Below, piece after piece: positions 50,101 to 58,940 of a stretch of DNA of 64,000 nucleotides. A program made the position numbers and the translations under genes. Every line of letters starts with the position of its first letter. The first letter of the stretch is position 1. The stretch comes from Cytobacillus eiseniae. Its GTDB lineage: Bacteria > Bacillota > Bacilli > Bacillales > Cytobacillaceae. Location of the stretch: contig NZ_JAGIKZ010000011.1 in NCBI RefSeq assembly GCF_017874625.1, positions 51,260 through 115,259 on the forward strand. The letters are read 5' to 3'. Under the pieces are notes generated by a model. The model searched no databases. It was not told the origin of the DNA and saw nothing but the letters and a program-made list of their open reading frames with translations.

Positions 50101-52123
50101 GTTTCTCCAAAAAAAAGATGTCTTTCTCATTTATATTTTTCGTATGTACCCTGGTTAAAGTTTGAAATTTCTTATTTATTTTGTCTATTTCATAATAGAA
50201 CTGAATTATTTTTTCGATTGAACTTTTGATTTTCTGCTCGTTTTTAAATGATTTATCGATGAAATTTTCATAGTCATCTGTATAATTCAGAATTTCTTTT
50301 TTGTATTTTGAAGTAATAGTATCGTGAATTTTATGATGATCGATATTCAAAATATCATTTTTATATTTCAAAAAAAGTTCTTCTTTTATAATCTTTATAG
50401 ATGAAAATAAGGATTCAAAGTGTTCAAATTGATCCTTAGCTTTTTCTAATAATTCTCTTCCATTTGAACCGAACCAATTGCTCGGTGCGTCAGGTTTATT
50501 GATAATCATTGTATTTAAGTCAAGGATATGGTCAATACCACCTAGAGAGAGTTCCCCTTCAAAAGACACCATATTCGCGGTTTTTTTAAACTCATCATAT
50601 AAATCTCTGATATTTTTTGCTAAAATAATAAAATTTGCTTTAATATTGGATTCCAAATCAAATGTTGAGTCTTTTGGAATTGCTCCTTTCCATAAATGTT
50701 CATCCTCTTTACCGATTAAACTTTTCATTTTTTCAAGTCTGATTAAGGTCTTTTTCATTTCCGTTAATCGTTCATTATTAATTTTTTGAACTTCGGGAAT
50801 ATCAAAAAGCACCACAGGTGTATCATGCAACGCTGATAATTTTCCATGTATTTTTTGCACTGTTTCGTTCAATGGATCGACCGTTTGATGCAGTGCTCGC
50901 ACATATAGATTTAGTTTATGCTTAATCTCGTCAAATTCTGAGAAAGATGGAGACTTATAATCAGGCGATTGTTTTTGATCGATTGATTTTCTTAATTCCT
51001 CTAAAACCGCTTTTTTGTTGGCATTATGGCTGTGCAAGTCTAAACAGTAATCCGAAAGACCTTTTTCATCGATTCTTTTTTTCACCACTTCTAATGCAGC
51101 TTTTTTCTCACTGACAAATAATACTTTTTTTCCTTGTGCTAACGATTCAGCGATAATGTTTGTAATGGTCTGGCTCTTTCCAGTTCCTGGAGGTCCTTGA
51201 ATCACAAAACTAACACCGTTTTTCGCCGCTAAAATAGCTTCCTGCTGACTCGAATCTGCGTCTAATATTTGAAATGATTGCTCCGATGTTCCCTTATGGT
51301 CAGCTATTTTGATATCCTCAATATTTTCGCGGTCACATATGTCTTTTTCTTGCTTAATGCCAGCCAAGGTCTGTATAAAAGTGTTTCCCTTTACATAATC
51401 TTCATATTGCTCAAAATCCTTAAACATGACTAACTTATTGAAAGAAAATAACCCGATATAGCTCTCCGATGTAACCATCCAATTATCTTCAATTTTTACT
51501 TGCTCTGAATATATTTTTAACAAATCATCAAATGATTCGTATTCTAAATCTTCAAGGGAACTTATCTTCACTCCGAAATCGATTTTTAGTTTTTGTTCCA
51601 AAACTGGATTAAAAATCACTTCATCTGCTTTATACATATAGTAAGGTTCTCTTGCCGTATCTCGATATAAAGATAATGGAACTAGGAACAGGGGAGATTT
51701 TAGAATAATATTGCTTTGCTCAGCCTCTGTCCAATTTAAAAAACCGCACGCCAAATAAAGCGTGTTGACCCCTTTTTCATCAATTGATGACTTTCCTTTT
51801 AATCGAATCTCATTTAATTGTTTTTCAAGTTTCTGTTTTAATTTGATGATATTTTTATAAACCATTTCGTCTGTTTCTTCTTTGCTGAGTTCCTTTTTAT
51901 TAGCGACTTGGATTTGTTTCCTTGCCTCTCTCTCTAAATCAATGTGAGCATTCACCATTAATTCTTTTTCATTATTTAAAAGATCAAATACCTCGCAAGT
52001 TTTAGCATCAACTCTTATCGTTGATTTAGTAGTTTTAAAATTTATTAATCGATTTCTTTTAGAGAAATCTAAAAGTCGTGATTTCCACATTTCAATTTTC
52101 TTGTCCAATTTCACATCATTCAC
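47192..52123 (-). CDS. DUF4011-superfamily 1 helicase with C-terminal endonuclease, candidate defence protein
   Basis: 1643 residues, GTG start after AAAGGAG. Order: DUF4011 domain (1-270: WKSRLLDFSKRNRLINFKTT), Walker A IQGPPGTGKSQTITNI near 308-322, a very long helical insertion (about 400-1180), Walker B VVIFDEASQIRPEDAIG, motif III VAGDDKQLPPTSFF, motif VI RRLNVAVSRAKKEIKVV, and a Vsr/MTES_1575-like nuclease near the end (YRIDLAVV ... ILGIECDGATYHSSKTARDRDR). This architecture is repeatedly predicted as a single-protein antiviral system. It probably translocates on nucleic acid and cleaves it. Function here is inferred. Confidence 0.88.
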   Translation of the reverse strand: MNDVKLDKKIEMWKSRLLDFSKRNRLINFKTTKSTIRVDAKTCEVFDLLNNEKELMVNAHIDLEREARKQIQVANKKELSKEETDEMVYKNIIKLKQKLEKQLNEIRLKGKSSIDEKGVNTLYLACGFLNWTEAEQSNIILKSPLFLVPLSLYRDTAREPYYMYKADEVIFNPVLEQKLKIDFGVKISSLEDLEYESFDDLLKIYSEQVKIEDNWMVTSESYIGLFSFNKLVMFKDFEQYEDYVKGNTFIQTLAGIKQEKDICDRENIEDIKIADHKGTSEQSFQILDADSSQQEAILAAKNGVSFVIQGPPGTGKSQTITNIIAESLAQGKKVLFVSEKKAALEVVKKRIDEKGLSDYCLDLHSHNANKKAVLEELRKSIDQKQSPDYKSPSFSEFDEIKHKLNLYVRALHQTVDPLNETVQKIHGKLSALHDTPVVLFDIPEVQKINNERLTEMKKTLIRLEKMKSLIGKEDEHLWKGAIPKDSTFDLESNIKANFIILAKNIRDLYDEFKKTANMVSFEGELSLGGIDHILDLNTMIINKPDAPSNWFGSNGRELLEKAKDQFEHFESLFSSIKIIKEELFLKYKNDILNIDHHKIHDTITSKYKKEILNYTDDYENFIDKSFKNEQKIKSSIEKIIQFYYEIDKINKKFQTLTRVHTKNINEKDIFFLEKLYDFIRDNPQPTKEWFEMEKKDEIRKIIKENIQLFQSFHAEKQKLETDFDLKILEEDLEGILNRYIQEYSSFLRHFNKNFKRDKTLIKSYLLDKKKLQHEKIIKELRSLNSLKEMKNQIAEQNSYLSELFGRGFNSEKTDWEMISSHVEKIFSLNTFLMNEDKKDIYLSFVLQLENQTIIDFKEIIDQLRSLYQSFHEEVQNLRIEFMPKLWELDENTNFLNFESEFHEIIVFINEIINAKNEVEALLLNSSDIHLKKIEELFSTVNDINHMEGEIENQSDTLSLLYGKMFKGYETDWYSVKEAINWTVNAEKNYQGWFPIAFVEVINDPDKFAYFSSNCSQLERKRESLEKQINFYQKIFPFDEKKFNGQAFFNAQLSQMAFILDLLAENANKLQEWITYQEARSNVYELGLKDFINKMIEEDQLNASFEKVFLKRFYQLWLDNVYSVLPALKHFRIDQHERLLKEFKEFDVLQIDINSARVHEILTDRKENYVETTAHLSSEFAILKREIQKQKRHKSIRNLFSTMPDLIMALKPCMMMSPLSVCQFIDPSILNFDVVIFDEASQIRPEDAIGTIMRGKQLIVAGDDKQLPPTSFFASQIEMDDEFIEEEDEEIYESFESILDECLLFMPQISLKWHYRSKQESLIAFSNKEIYNNELYTFPNSIQSEHDGISNIYVEDGVYDRGKSKKNLKEAEKVAELVFEHIKRSKDRSLGIITFSEPQQIAIRDKIDEFRKQHPEHEDFFSENHLESFFVKNIENVQGDERDTIIISVGYAKDVHGQMYYNFGPLNHDGGERRLNVAVSRAKKEIKVVSSILDIDLDDAKLNKRGTKLLKSYLAYAKSNGEFSYNAGIEDDADFDSPFEEDVYRTLQRKGLELRKQVGCSGYRIDLAVVDPQFPGQYILGIECDGATYHSSKTARDRDRLRQSVLESLGWKIERIWSQDWVKRKQEIADSIANKVRDINSVTT

Positions 52124-52713
52124 GGAAAAATTCTCCTTTCTTCTCGATAAAAGAATGCCATATTATTCCTATGTCTATTTTACTATTATGACATATCGGC
52201 TAATAATAGGGAATTGCCTGAATTCTTTAATTTAAGCTGCCTTAATTGTTAAATTGTAATCAAAAATGCAAGTTTTTATGATTAGAAGTTTTAAAAAAAA
52301 GGAGCTTGCGCTCCTTTTCATAACTCCTATTGTCCTGATTGGATTTTTATCGGTTCCTTATATCAACACAAATTCATTAATTTTATACGTCAATAAAAAA
52401 AACATAATGAAGCAGTGCCATTTCAAACCTCCGAAAGGTAATTCCTATTTTTCCAAATAACTTCCTAGTCCACTACTTTCAAAAAATATCGATAATGAGT
52501 CGGTGAACACTCTCGTCTCCCCCTAAAATTTCAATCTCATTTTTTCTTCATTTTAAATGATTTAACTACCATAGTGTCAGCCCCCCTATTTTAATGTTTT
52601 TTGGGGATTGATTTTAAATCAGAAAGCGAAGGATATTTTCAAAAACTAACATATTATGTTAGGTAGTAGGGTAAATATAAATATAAATGGAAATATCGAA
52701 GGGGAGTTTTAAG
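52124..52713. other. Divergent gap with a free-standing hairpin
   Basis: Promoter region of the helicase gene and of the small gene at 52714. A 64-codon open frame at 52266-52460 runs through the hairpin at 52293-52318 and lacks a ribosome site; not called. Confidence 0.55.
52293..52318. terminator. Orphan bidirectional terminator
   Basis: GGAGC-TTGC-GCTCC with AAAAAAAA before and TTTT after. No annotated gene ends here on either strand, so it may end a small untranslated RNA or be a relic. Confidence 0.7.
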
Positions 52714-52899
52714 ATGAAAGTCTACCCATTACACTTAAGAAAAAAAAGAGGCAATTATAACGAACCTTCATATCTACAACAAGAAATGGCTAAACTTAAT
52801 GAAGAGTTTTCTAACCTATTTAAAGACTTGGAAGCATTAAAAAATCATATAGAATACATCGATAATAAGTACACAAAAAAAGACGCAAGGAGAACATAA
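52714..52899 (+). CDS. Unknown small coiled-coil protein
   Basis: 61 residues (MKVYPLHLRKKRGNYNEPSY then a helical part QQEMAKLNEEFSNLFKDLEAL). ATG 52714 follows GGGGAG by 7 bases; the open frame has 9 more codons upstream. A terminator overlaps its stop codon (52876-52913, arms AAAAAGACG/CGTCTTTTT). Not recognised. Confidence 0.65.
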   Translation: MKVYPLHLRKKRGNYNEPSYLQQEMAKLNEEFSNLFKDLEALKNHIEYIDNKYTKKDARRT

Positions 52900-52913
52900 T
52901 CCTTCGTCTTTTT
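52876..52913 (+). terminator. Terminator overlapping the 52714 gene end
   Basis: AAAAAGACGcAAGGA pairs with TCCTTCGTCTTTTT (one bulge). Confidence 0.8.
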
Positions 52914-52924
52914 CTTTGCTATAT

Positions 52925-53089
52925 TTATCGAGTATTTACGACTCTTCTGATTTCTTTATCGTATTGTTCTAGTAATTTTTTATTTTCCTCTTGTCTTTCC
53001 CGTCTGATTCTTTCGAAAGCACTGATATTTTTTCCAGCGTTGCTTGATCGTTTTTTGCGTCCACTAACCTTAACAATTACATTACCCAT
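52925..53089 (-). CDS. Unknown 54-residue basic protein
   Basis: MGNVIVKVSGRKKRSSNAGK followed by a charged helix (SAFERIRRERQEENKKLLEQ) ending RRVVNTR. It starts 5 bases after the stop of the 354-residue gene, with AGGGG inside that gene as ribosome site, so the two are coupled. Basic N-terminus suggests nucleic acid contact. Not recognised. Confidence 0.62.
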   Translation of the reverse strand: MGNVIVKVSGRKKRSSNAGKNISAFERIRRERQEENKKLLEQYDKEIRRVVNTR

Positions 53090-53094
53090 ACGAA

Positions 53095-54159
53095 TCAGCC
53101 CCTTTTCTTTTTACTAGTGTTATACTCGTACAACTTAAAGGCTGTTGAAACTACATCCGCAAGTCTATCTATATTCATTTTACCTGAAGATGATTGAGGA
53201 TTCAATGCATGCTTATTCCGTTCATTAATAATTACAGTATAGACATAAATTACACCATTCAATTCAACAACAAACGAAATGGTTGAATGATTGTCCGTTT
53301 CCCAATCATAGATTGACTCTAAAATCTTAATGAATGAACGATTTTTCATTTCTTTATCATCCAAATCCACTGTTTTAGGGATGCTTTTACTTACAACAGA
53401 GGCATACTCAATGATAAGTTGCTCTTGTTCTAATCGATAGATAGCATATTTCCCCACTAATTCCATCGTACTAAAAGACAATACGCCTTCTGTTTTTCGA
53501 CGAATCTTTTCTAATAATTTTTCAGACAAGGAATTTACAAATTCTATTTCTTGCTCTGCTTCAGCAGGTAATCTTACAGAATCATTCGCCATCTTTTTCA
53601 AATCTTTTTCAAATTTTAATATCATTTCGTCTTTCTTTTCAATTTCTTTATCCCAATCTTTAAATAACTCAAGCGCTTGTTTGAACCGAAATACATTGCC
53701 ATTAATTAAAAAATGTGCAAACACATCATATTCTCTTCGGTGATTTGCATAGGCACGAAAATGGAAGAAATCCTTTTTACTTTCATCAGTCATATCAAAC
53801 AATGTTTTTATTTTTAATACATAATTTATTAAAAAAAGCACAATAACTGTAAGTACAAACGATAATATAATAAATCCAAACAAAATATCTATGCTGAAAA
53901 ACCACCAGATTAAACCAGTAACAGGAAAGATAATGAGTGATCTCCAGCTGAACACTTCTTTAGCAATGACATAAGCCTTCTTCCACTTTTTCTTATTCAA
54001 ATCATGTTCAAAATGTACATCGTCCTCACCAACTTTTGGTATAGACTCTCTAATAGATTTTATGTATGGATCAAACTTGTCACATGCCACTTCTAAATTT
54101 TCTAGTGTAAGTGTTTTTTTAGTTGCAATATCCCCCAATATCGTTAACCTACTTTCCAT
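53095..54159 (-). CDS. Unknown two-helix membrane protein
   Basis: 354 residues. A cytoplasmic N-terminal part, two adjacent membrane helices (about 73-115: SLIIFPVTGLIWWFFSI and ILFGFIILSFVLTVIVLFL), then a large soluble helical domain with QEIEFVNSLSEKLLEKIRRK and a C-terminal beta-rich part. I do not recognise the family. Coupled with the downstream 54-residue gene; divergent from the RecJ-like gene. Possible membrane effector or sensor, unproven. Confidence 0.75.
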   Translation of the reverse strand: MESRLTILGDIATKKTLTLENLEVACDKFDPYIKSIRESIPKVGEDDVHFEHDLNKKKWKKAYVIAKEVFSWRSLIIFPVTGLIWWFFSIDILFGFIILSFVLTVIVLFLINYVLKIKTLFDMTDESKKDFFHFRAYANHRREYDVFAHFLINGNVFRFKQALELFKDWDKEIEKKDEMILKFEKDLKKMANDSVRLPAEAEQEIEFVNSLSEKLLEKIRRKTEGVLSFSTMELVGKYAIYRLEQEQLIIEYASVVSKSIPKTVDLDDKEMKNRSFIKILESIYDWETDNHSTISFVVELNGVIYVYTVIINERNKHALNPQSSSGKMNIDRLADVVSTAFKLYEYNTSKKKRG

Positions 54160-54287
54160 TCTTTGTATAATATAATTATAGCAAGAATCTTATTAAATTT
54201 CATATTTTTCCAAAATCAAAACTGAAGGTATAAAGTTGACTAATTTTGGAAATAATTGTGATAACAATTATTTTTGGAGTTGTTCAT

Positions 54288-55961
54288 GTGACGATTAGTA
54301 ATCATACTATCTGGCAACCCTTTATCCCATCGCTAGATACTCATTCAAAAAAAGATTTGATTCATTATTTAGCAAGACAAACATCAATCAATCCAATCTT
54401 AATGTTTGGGCTAGTTAAGAACGGAATCCAAACCGAAGACCAAATTTGGAAATTCTTATATCCCTCCATTCGTGATTTACATGACCCTTTTTTATTAAAT
54501 GATATGAAAAAAGCAGTCATACGAATTATACAAGCTCTGAAGCAAAAGGAACCCATCATGATTTTTGGAGATTACGATGTGGATGGCATTAGTTCGTCAA
54601 CATTACTCTATAAAGGTCTCAAATTCTTTGGAGCAAATGTATCCTTTCGTTTACCGATTAGACATGAGGGATATGGAATTTCTCCAAAAGCAATCGAGGA
54701 AATATCTCATCGGGGCGTTTCGCTAATCATTACCGTTGATAATGGTTCGAGTGCGTATGACGCTATGAAAGTGGCGAAAGAAAAAGGAATTGACGTGATT
54801 GTCACTGATCACCATGAAATTCTAGGCGAGTTTCCCAACTCTTATGCCTTTATTAATCCAAAGCGCTTTGATAATAAATACCCCTACCCTAATCTTTCTG
54901 GAGCAGGAGTTGCTTTCAAATTAGTACAAGCACTCTTTCAAGCAACATCCAATTTCTCTTGGGAAAAATATTGTTGGGATTACATTGAATGGGCAACACT
55001 TGGAACCATTGCTGATTTAATGCCTCTTAATGGAGAAAACAGAGCCATCTGTTGGCTTGGGATTCAAAAGATGAATAATAATCCCAATCCAATTTTAGAA
55101 AATTTATTTGATTTGTTGCATATTTCTCATATTGACAGCAGCAAAATAGGATTTCAAATCGCCCCCATTTTTAACGCTGTTGGTCGTATTGATGATCCAA
55201 ATATCGCTGTTCAGTTATTAACGAATCCTTTTGCAAGCCAACAAGAGCTGAAAAGTTTAATCGCCATTAATCGTTTGCGACAAGCGTTAACGAGCGAGCA
55301 ATACAAGCAAGCGGAACAAGAAATTATCAGGAAAGGATGGAACCAAGATAGGATTATTGTGATAGATGGAGATTTTCACAATGGGATTATTGGGATTATC
55401 GCGGCAAGAATAACGGAGAATTTCAAAAAACCCGCAATTGTGATTTCAGAATCAGGCATTGGTTCCGCAAGAACCTTACAGGGTTCAAATTTTTCTATTA
55501 TAAAGCCGATTAATGACTGCTCAGTACACTTAAAAAGGTACGGAGGCCATCAAGGGGCAGCTGGTCTAACGATTGATTTAGAGAAAATAGACGCATTTAG
55601 AAGAGACATACAGCTTACAACGGGAAATGGGGCAAAGATTGAATCAATCATTCACTACGCAGATCAAATGGATATTAAACAATTTCCTGACACACTTTTT
55701 GATGATTTAGCTGCTTTAGAACCTTTTGGAATTGGAAATCCCAAACCGATTTTTTATTCTCCTTCTATCAAATGGTTTCGCCTTGAATTATTTGGCAAAG
55801 AGAAAGAGCATGCCAAATTGACAATCAAAAAGAAAAGCTTGTTGGCTTTTTCCAAAGGAAAAATATTCAAAAATAACTTCTCTTCATTTGAATTTTTATA
55901 CACGCCAAACTGCTCAATTGAACGAAATTTCCTCATTCATGACATTCACACATTTCAATAG
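54288..55961 (+). CDS. RecJ-like DHH-family single-strand exonuclease
   Basis: 557 residues from GTG 54288 (MTISNHTIWQPF), 8 bases after TTTGGAG; an earlier TTG frame start looks non-coding. RecJ motifs in order: IFGDYDVDGISSSTLL (about 92-107), ITVDNGSS, VIVTDHHE (DHH at 174-176), GAGVAFKLVQAL, LGTIADLMPL, FNAVGRIDDP, and DHHA1 motif GGHQGAAGLTI, then an OB-like C-terminus. It is shorter than the chromosomal Bacillus RecJ (about 786) and near the E. coli form, so it is a second, element-borne copy. Possible role in element upkeep or defence. Confidence 0.9.
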   Translation: MTISNHTIWQPFIPSLDTHSKKDLIHYLARQTSINPILMFGLVKNGIQTEDQIWKFLYPSIRDLHDPFLLNDMKKAVIRIIQALKQKEPIMIFGDYDVDGISSSTLLYKGLKFFGANVSFRLPIRHEGYGISPKAIEEISHRGVSLIITVDNGSSAYDAMKVAKEKGIDVIVTDHHEILGEFPNSYAFINPKRFDNKYPYPNLSGAGVAFKLVQALFQATSNFSWEKYCWDYIEWATLGTIADLMPLNGENRAICWLGIQKMNNNPNPILENLFDLLHISHIDSSKIGFQIAPIFNAVGRIDDPNIAVQLLTNPFASQQELKSLIAINRLRQALTSEQYKQAEQEIIRKGWNQDRIIVIDGDFHNGIIGIIAARITENFKKPAIVISESGIGSARTLQGSNFSIIKPINDCSVHLKRYGGHQGAAGLTIDLEKIDAFRRDIQLTTGNGAKIESIIHYADQMDIKQFPDTLFDDLAALEPFGIGNPKPIFYSPSIKWFRLELFGKEKEHAKLTIKKKSLLAFSKGKIFKNNFSSFEFLYTPNCSIERNFLIHDIHTFQ

Positions 55962-56035
55962 AATATAAACCATATAGAGAGAATTTATCAAATTCGTAGA
56001 CCACCTATACTGTCTGGTGGTTTTTTTAATCAATT

Positions 56036-56329
56036 TCATTTTTTTAACGGAAAATTATTCATTATGTATTTATAATAATTTTGAAAAACTGCCTGTTTAA
56101 CCTCAAGCCCTGTACATGTAAAAGGCTTCATGCGAATCAGTTTAGCTTTACCCTTTAACAAAATGCGTCTTACTTGGCGATCGCTTAATTCCATATACTC
56201 TGCAATGTCACTTGTTTCATATTGAGCATTATCGTCTACTTTTTTAAAAACATTGGTTGGCATTAAGTAAGAGAATGGGTCTAACCCCATCCTCTGACAA
56301 TAATCCATAAAATCGGTGTAACTCATCAT
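56036..56329 (-). CDS. Small HTH-like partner of the large recombinase
   Basis: 97 residues with a helix-turn-helix-like stretch (YETSDIAEYMELSDRQVRRILLKGKAKLI as pattern; core DIAEYMELSDRQVRRIL). Its ATG overlaps the stop codon of the 797-residue gene, so both are translated together. Size and place suggest an excisionase-like or accessory DNA-binding role. Note the similar SVRQVRR element in the gene at 62546. Confidence 0.68.
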   Translation of the reverse strand: MMSYTDFMDYCQRMGLDPFSYLMPTNVFKKVDDNAQYETSDIAEYMELSDRQVRRILLKGKAKLIRMKPFTCTGLEVKQAVFQNYYKYIMNNFPLKK

Positions 56330-58719
56330 GTTAATGACCGCTCCTTTAATTTATCCATGTCATTCTCTAAATTGGCGATAATCTTCTTAACTTCCTCAAT
56401 CTTGCTTAATCGATCTTTTTTCTCTAAACCATATTCTTTCTTAGCGAGACGCGGAATTCCAAGTGTTTGAAGCATTTCTTTGTTCTTTTGTAATTCTAAG
56501 TTCAGTGCTTCAAATGCTTCAAAATCAACTTCATTTATAGTTTGAATTGGTTCTTCCGTTTCGATTTGAACCTCATTCATAACCTCGCCATCTGATAAAT
56601 CTTTCCCCTTATATTCGGCAACACCCAATGGATTATTCACTTTTTCCCATTTTATTAATTTAGAATGTTCGAAAGGAAAGTCCAGTGCATTTTTAAGAAC
56701 ACTATAATAAATTTTCAATGGGACAGCTTCTTGATAGTGCTCTTTGTTTATTGAACTTAGGCTGTGAGTAAATCCTTGATCATTTCCTATACTGTGACGA
56801 CAATGAATCTCGGCTACCCTTACCTTCCATTCGTTAATCTGGGGATCGCGAATCAAGGTCTTGTTGATAATTAAATTGTTGACTGTATGACGTGTTTCAT
56901 AATAAGCAAAATTTGATACCTCTTCTGGATCAAGAAAAGGAAATTCGTGCCTCCATCTTCTAATGAACGTAGTTAGTGAATTCGGATTACGGTACTGCAT
57001 ACTTGGAATACGTTCATCGGAACGGAAGAGGTAACCTTTTCCTTTATCGAATTTGCTTAATTGTCTTCCATACAACCAACGTAGATAGTAATTTAAGAAA
57101 TCAGCAAGTCTTGGAACAATTATAGTCCCATATTCAGGGGATGGAGAATATGTCCCTTTACTTATTTCCTCATCAATCCAAAGTCTAGACCAACCTTCAG
57201 GGTCATTAATGTTTGTTCGCACAAAATCATTTTCAGTTTCAGAAAAGAGATACTTTTTTAGAAATCCAAAGTCTGGGTGATTTGGATCTTTTTCAATATC
57301 TAAATGCTTGTCAATATCAATTTCAATCATTTCAAGTGGACGAATACCTGTTAAAAATCCAGTTAACATTACAGCAGCACTCTTAATCGGAAACCGTAAA
57401 CCTCCATTAATCGCACCAACTTCGTTCCGAAGCAAAGTCTTAAAACATTCAACTATGTCTTTTCTAGTACCGTAAAACTTTACTCTTGGATTAAGTGGCT
57501 TAGAAGCTTTTGTTGGTGTTTCGTTTTTAAGGGCTTTATCAAAGCGCCTTTTCATTAAGAATAGTTTGTCACGCTCCATTTTACTGTCAAATACGAAGCT
57601 TTCATTATAACTTCTTTCTAGTTTTTCATAATATTCTTCTTCCCTTTTCATAAGATAATAATAGAGAAATGGCTTTAATACATTGGTACAAGCCTTTTTA
57701 GAACCATCCGATTTTAACCCTTTATAAATTGAAAGGAGGTCATTCGATTCAAATTGTGAAAGGTCAAAATTCAATTCACGAATCCGAGCCTCTTCTTCTG
57801 GCATTAATTCCCTAAATGAATTTTTTGTTACCATTCCCCAATAATTTTCAATTCCTGCTCTTCCGCAAAGAACTTTATAAAAGTATCTCTCAAGTGCACC
57901 TCTATATCGTTTAGCAGCTGTCTCTTTTTTTATTGGTTCAGGAAAATATGTCTTTCCATCAAATTCAATTTCAACGCCTTTTAAACGATCCTTGAAATAA
58001 GAATCGATTAAACTGTTCAATTGATTACTAAAGTAAATCGTATAATCTACACCTTCTAAATATGACTTATTTTTCCTGGATATAATTTCCTCAATATTAT
58101 TCACAATCCATTCTTTGTTCCAATGTCTCATGTTAAGCTGAGCAAATTTCATTTCTTCATCGGATAATTTTCTTTTTAATGTTTGGGCCAGGTTCTTAGA
58201 ATTAATGTTTAATTCACTAGCGATTTCTGTAAGATTAAATGCGTACCTTGAAGAAATTTCTTTTAAATCATCTTCAAAGAAGAGGTATTTTTGCTGAACC
58301 TTGTGGGGTAAAAAATCTTCATAAGCGACAATATATGAAGTTTCTTTAATAATAGTCCCCAAGTAATTTTGTTCAAGGGTACCTGGATCGCATTTTATGA
58401 TTTTTGCCGCATCAACGATTCCAAGTAATTTTCTGCCTGTTTCTTGTTCAATTTGCTCGGGGCTTGGTAAATCCTCAATATAGCCTAATTCAATTAACCT
58501 TGGGACAACCCGCTTTTTAAAGCTAGCTAAACGGTCTCTCCTTCTGTTTTTGATGTGCATATAATCGGGGTCATCTGTCGAAGGAAGTGGAAGGTCTTTG
58601 TTTATTCCTTCATATCCCATCTTATTGAACAATTCAACCAATTCTTCGACAGTATGAAATCCGAGATCGTTTAGCATTGAGACTAATCTGTGATTAAATC
58701 CAACTTTATCAATTTCCAT
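56326..58719 (-). CDS. Large tyrosine recombinase-like (phage integrase family) protein
   Basis: 797 residues from ATG 58719 (MEIDKVGFNHRLVSML), preceded by GAGGTGATA. The catalytic-domain pattern is visible in the second half: LTGFLTGIRPLEMIEID (Arg I, about 460), NFAYYETRHTVNNLII (Arg II, with Tyr in place of the usual His), EIHCRHSIGNDQGFTH and INKEHYQEA (candidate His/Tyr). The long N-terminal half is unusual. It may mobilise a nested element or be a domesticated integrase. No clear terminal repeats of such an element were found. Confidence 0.72.
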   Translation of the reverse strand: MEIDKVGFNHRLVSMLNDLGFHTVEELVELFNKMGYEGINKDLPLPSTDDPDYMHIKNRRRDRLASFKKRVVPRLIELGYIEDLPSPEQIEQETGRKLLGIVDAAKIIKCDPGTLEQNYLGTIIKETSYIVAYEDFLPHKVQQKYLFFEDDLKEISSRYAFNLTEIASELNINSKNLAQTLKRKLSDEEMKFAQLNMRHWNKEWIVNNIEEIISRKNKSYLEGVDYTIYFSNQLNSLIDSYFKDRLKGVEIEFDGKTYFPEPIKKETAAKRYRGALERYFYKVLCGRAGIENYWGMVTKNSFRELMPEEEARIRELNFDLSQFESNDLLSIYKGLKSDGSKKACTNVLKPFLYYYLMKREEEYYEKLERSYNESFVFDSKMERDKLFLMKRRFDKALKNETPTKASKPLNPRVKFYGTRKDIVECFKTLLRNEVGAINGGLRFPIKSAAVMLTGFLTGIRPLEMIEIDIDKHLDIEKDPNHPDFGFLKKYLFSETENDFVRTNINDPEGWSRLWIDEEISKGTYSPSPEYGTIIVPRLADFLNYYLRWLYGRQLSKFDKGKGYLFRSDERIPSMQYRNPNSLTTFIRRWRHEFPFLDPEEVSNFAYYETRHTVNNLIINKTLIRDPQINEWKVRVAEIHCRHSIGNDQGFTHSLSSINKEHYQEAVPLKIYYSVLKNALDFPFEHSKLIKWEKVNNPLGVAEYKGKDLSDGEVMNEVQIETEEPIQTINEVDFEAFEALNLELQKNKEMLQTLGIPRLAKKEYGLEKKDRLSKIEEVKKIIANLENDMDKLKERSLT

Positions 58720-58940
58720 ACTTATCACCTCTATATATAGTATGTTCAGACACAAGGGACATTATTCATACTTTTTTGTCGATATAAACTTCGAAATATC
58801 AACATAAAAGTATGTTTTATGTCCGATATGTCCGTTTATATAAATGTCTTGTTATATCTATACATAACAAAAAAACATCCATCTTTTACCACGAATTTTT
58901 TCTTAGAGATTTGGAAAAATAAATAATGAAATGAGGGGAT

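Noticed and set aside
52266..52460. 64-codon frame with one hydrophobic stretch
   Set aside because: A strong terminator hairpin lies inside its first third, and no ribosome site precedes it.
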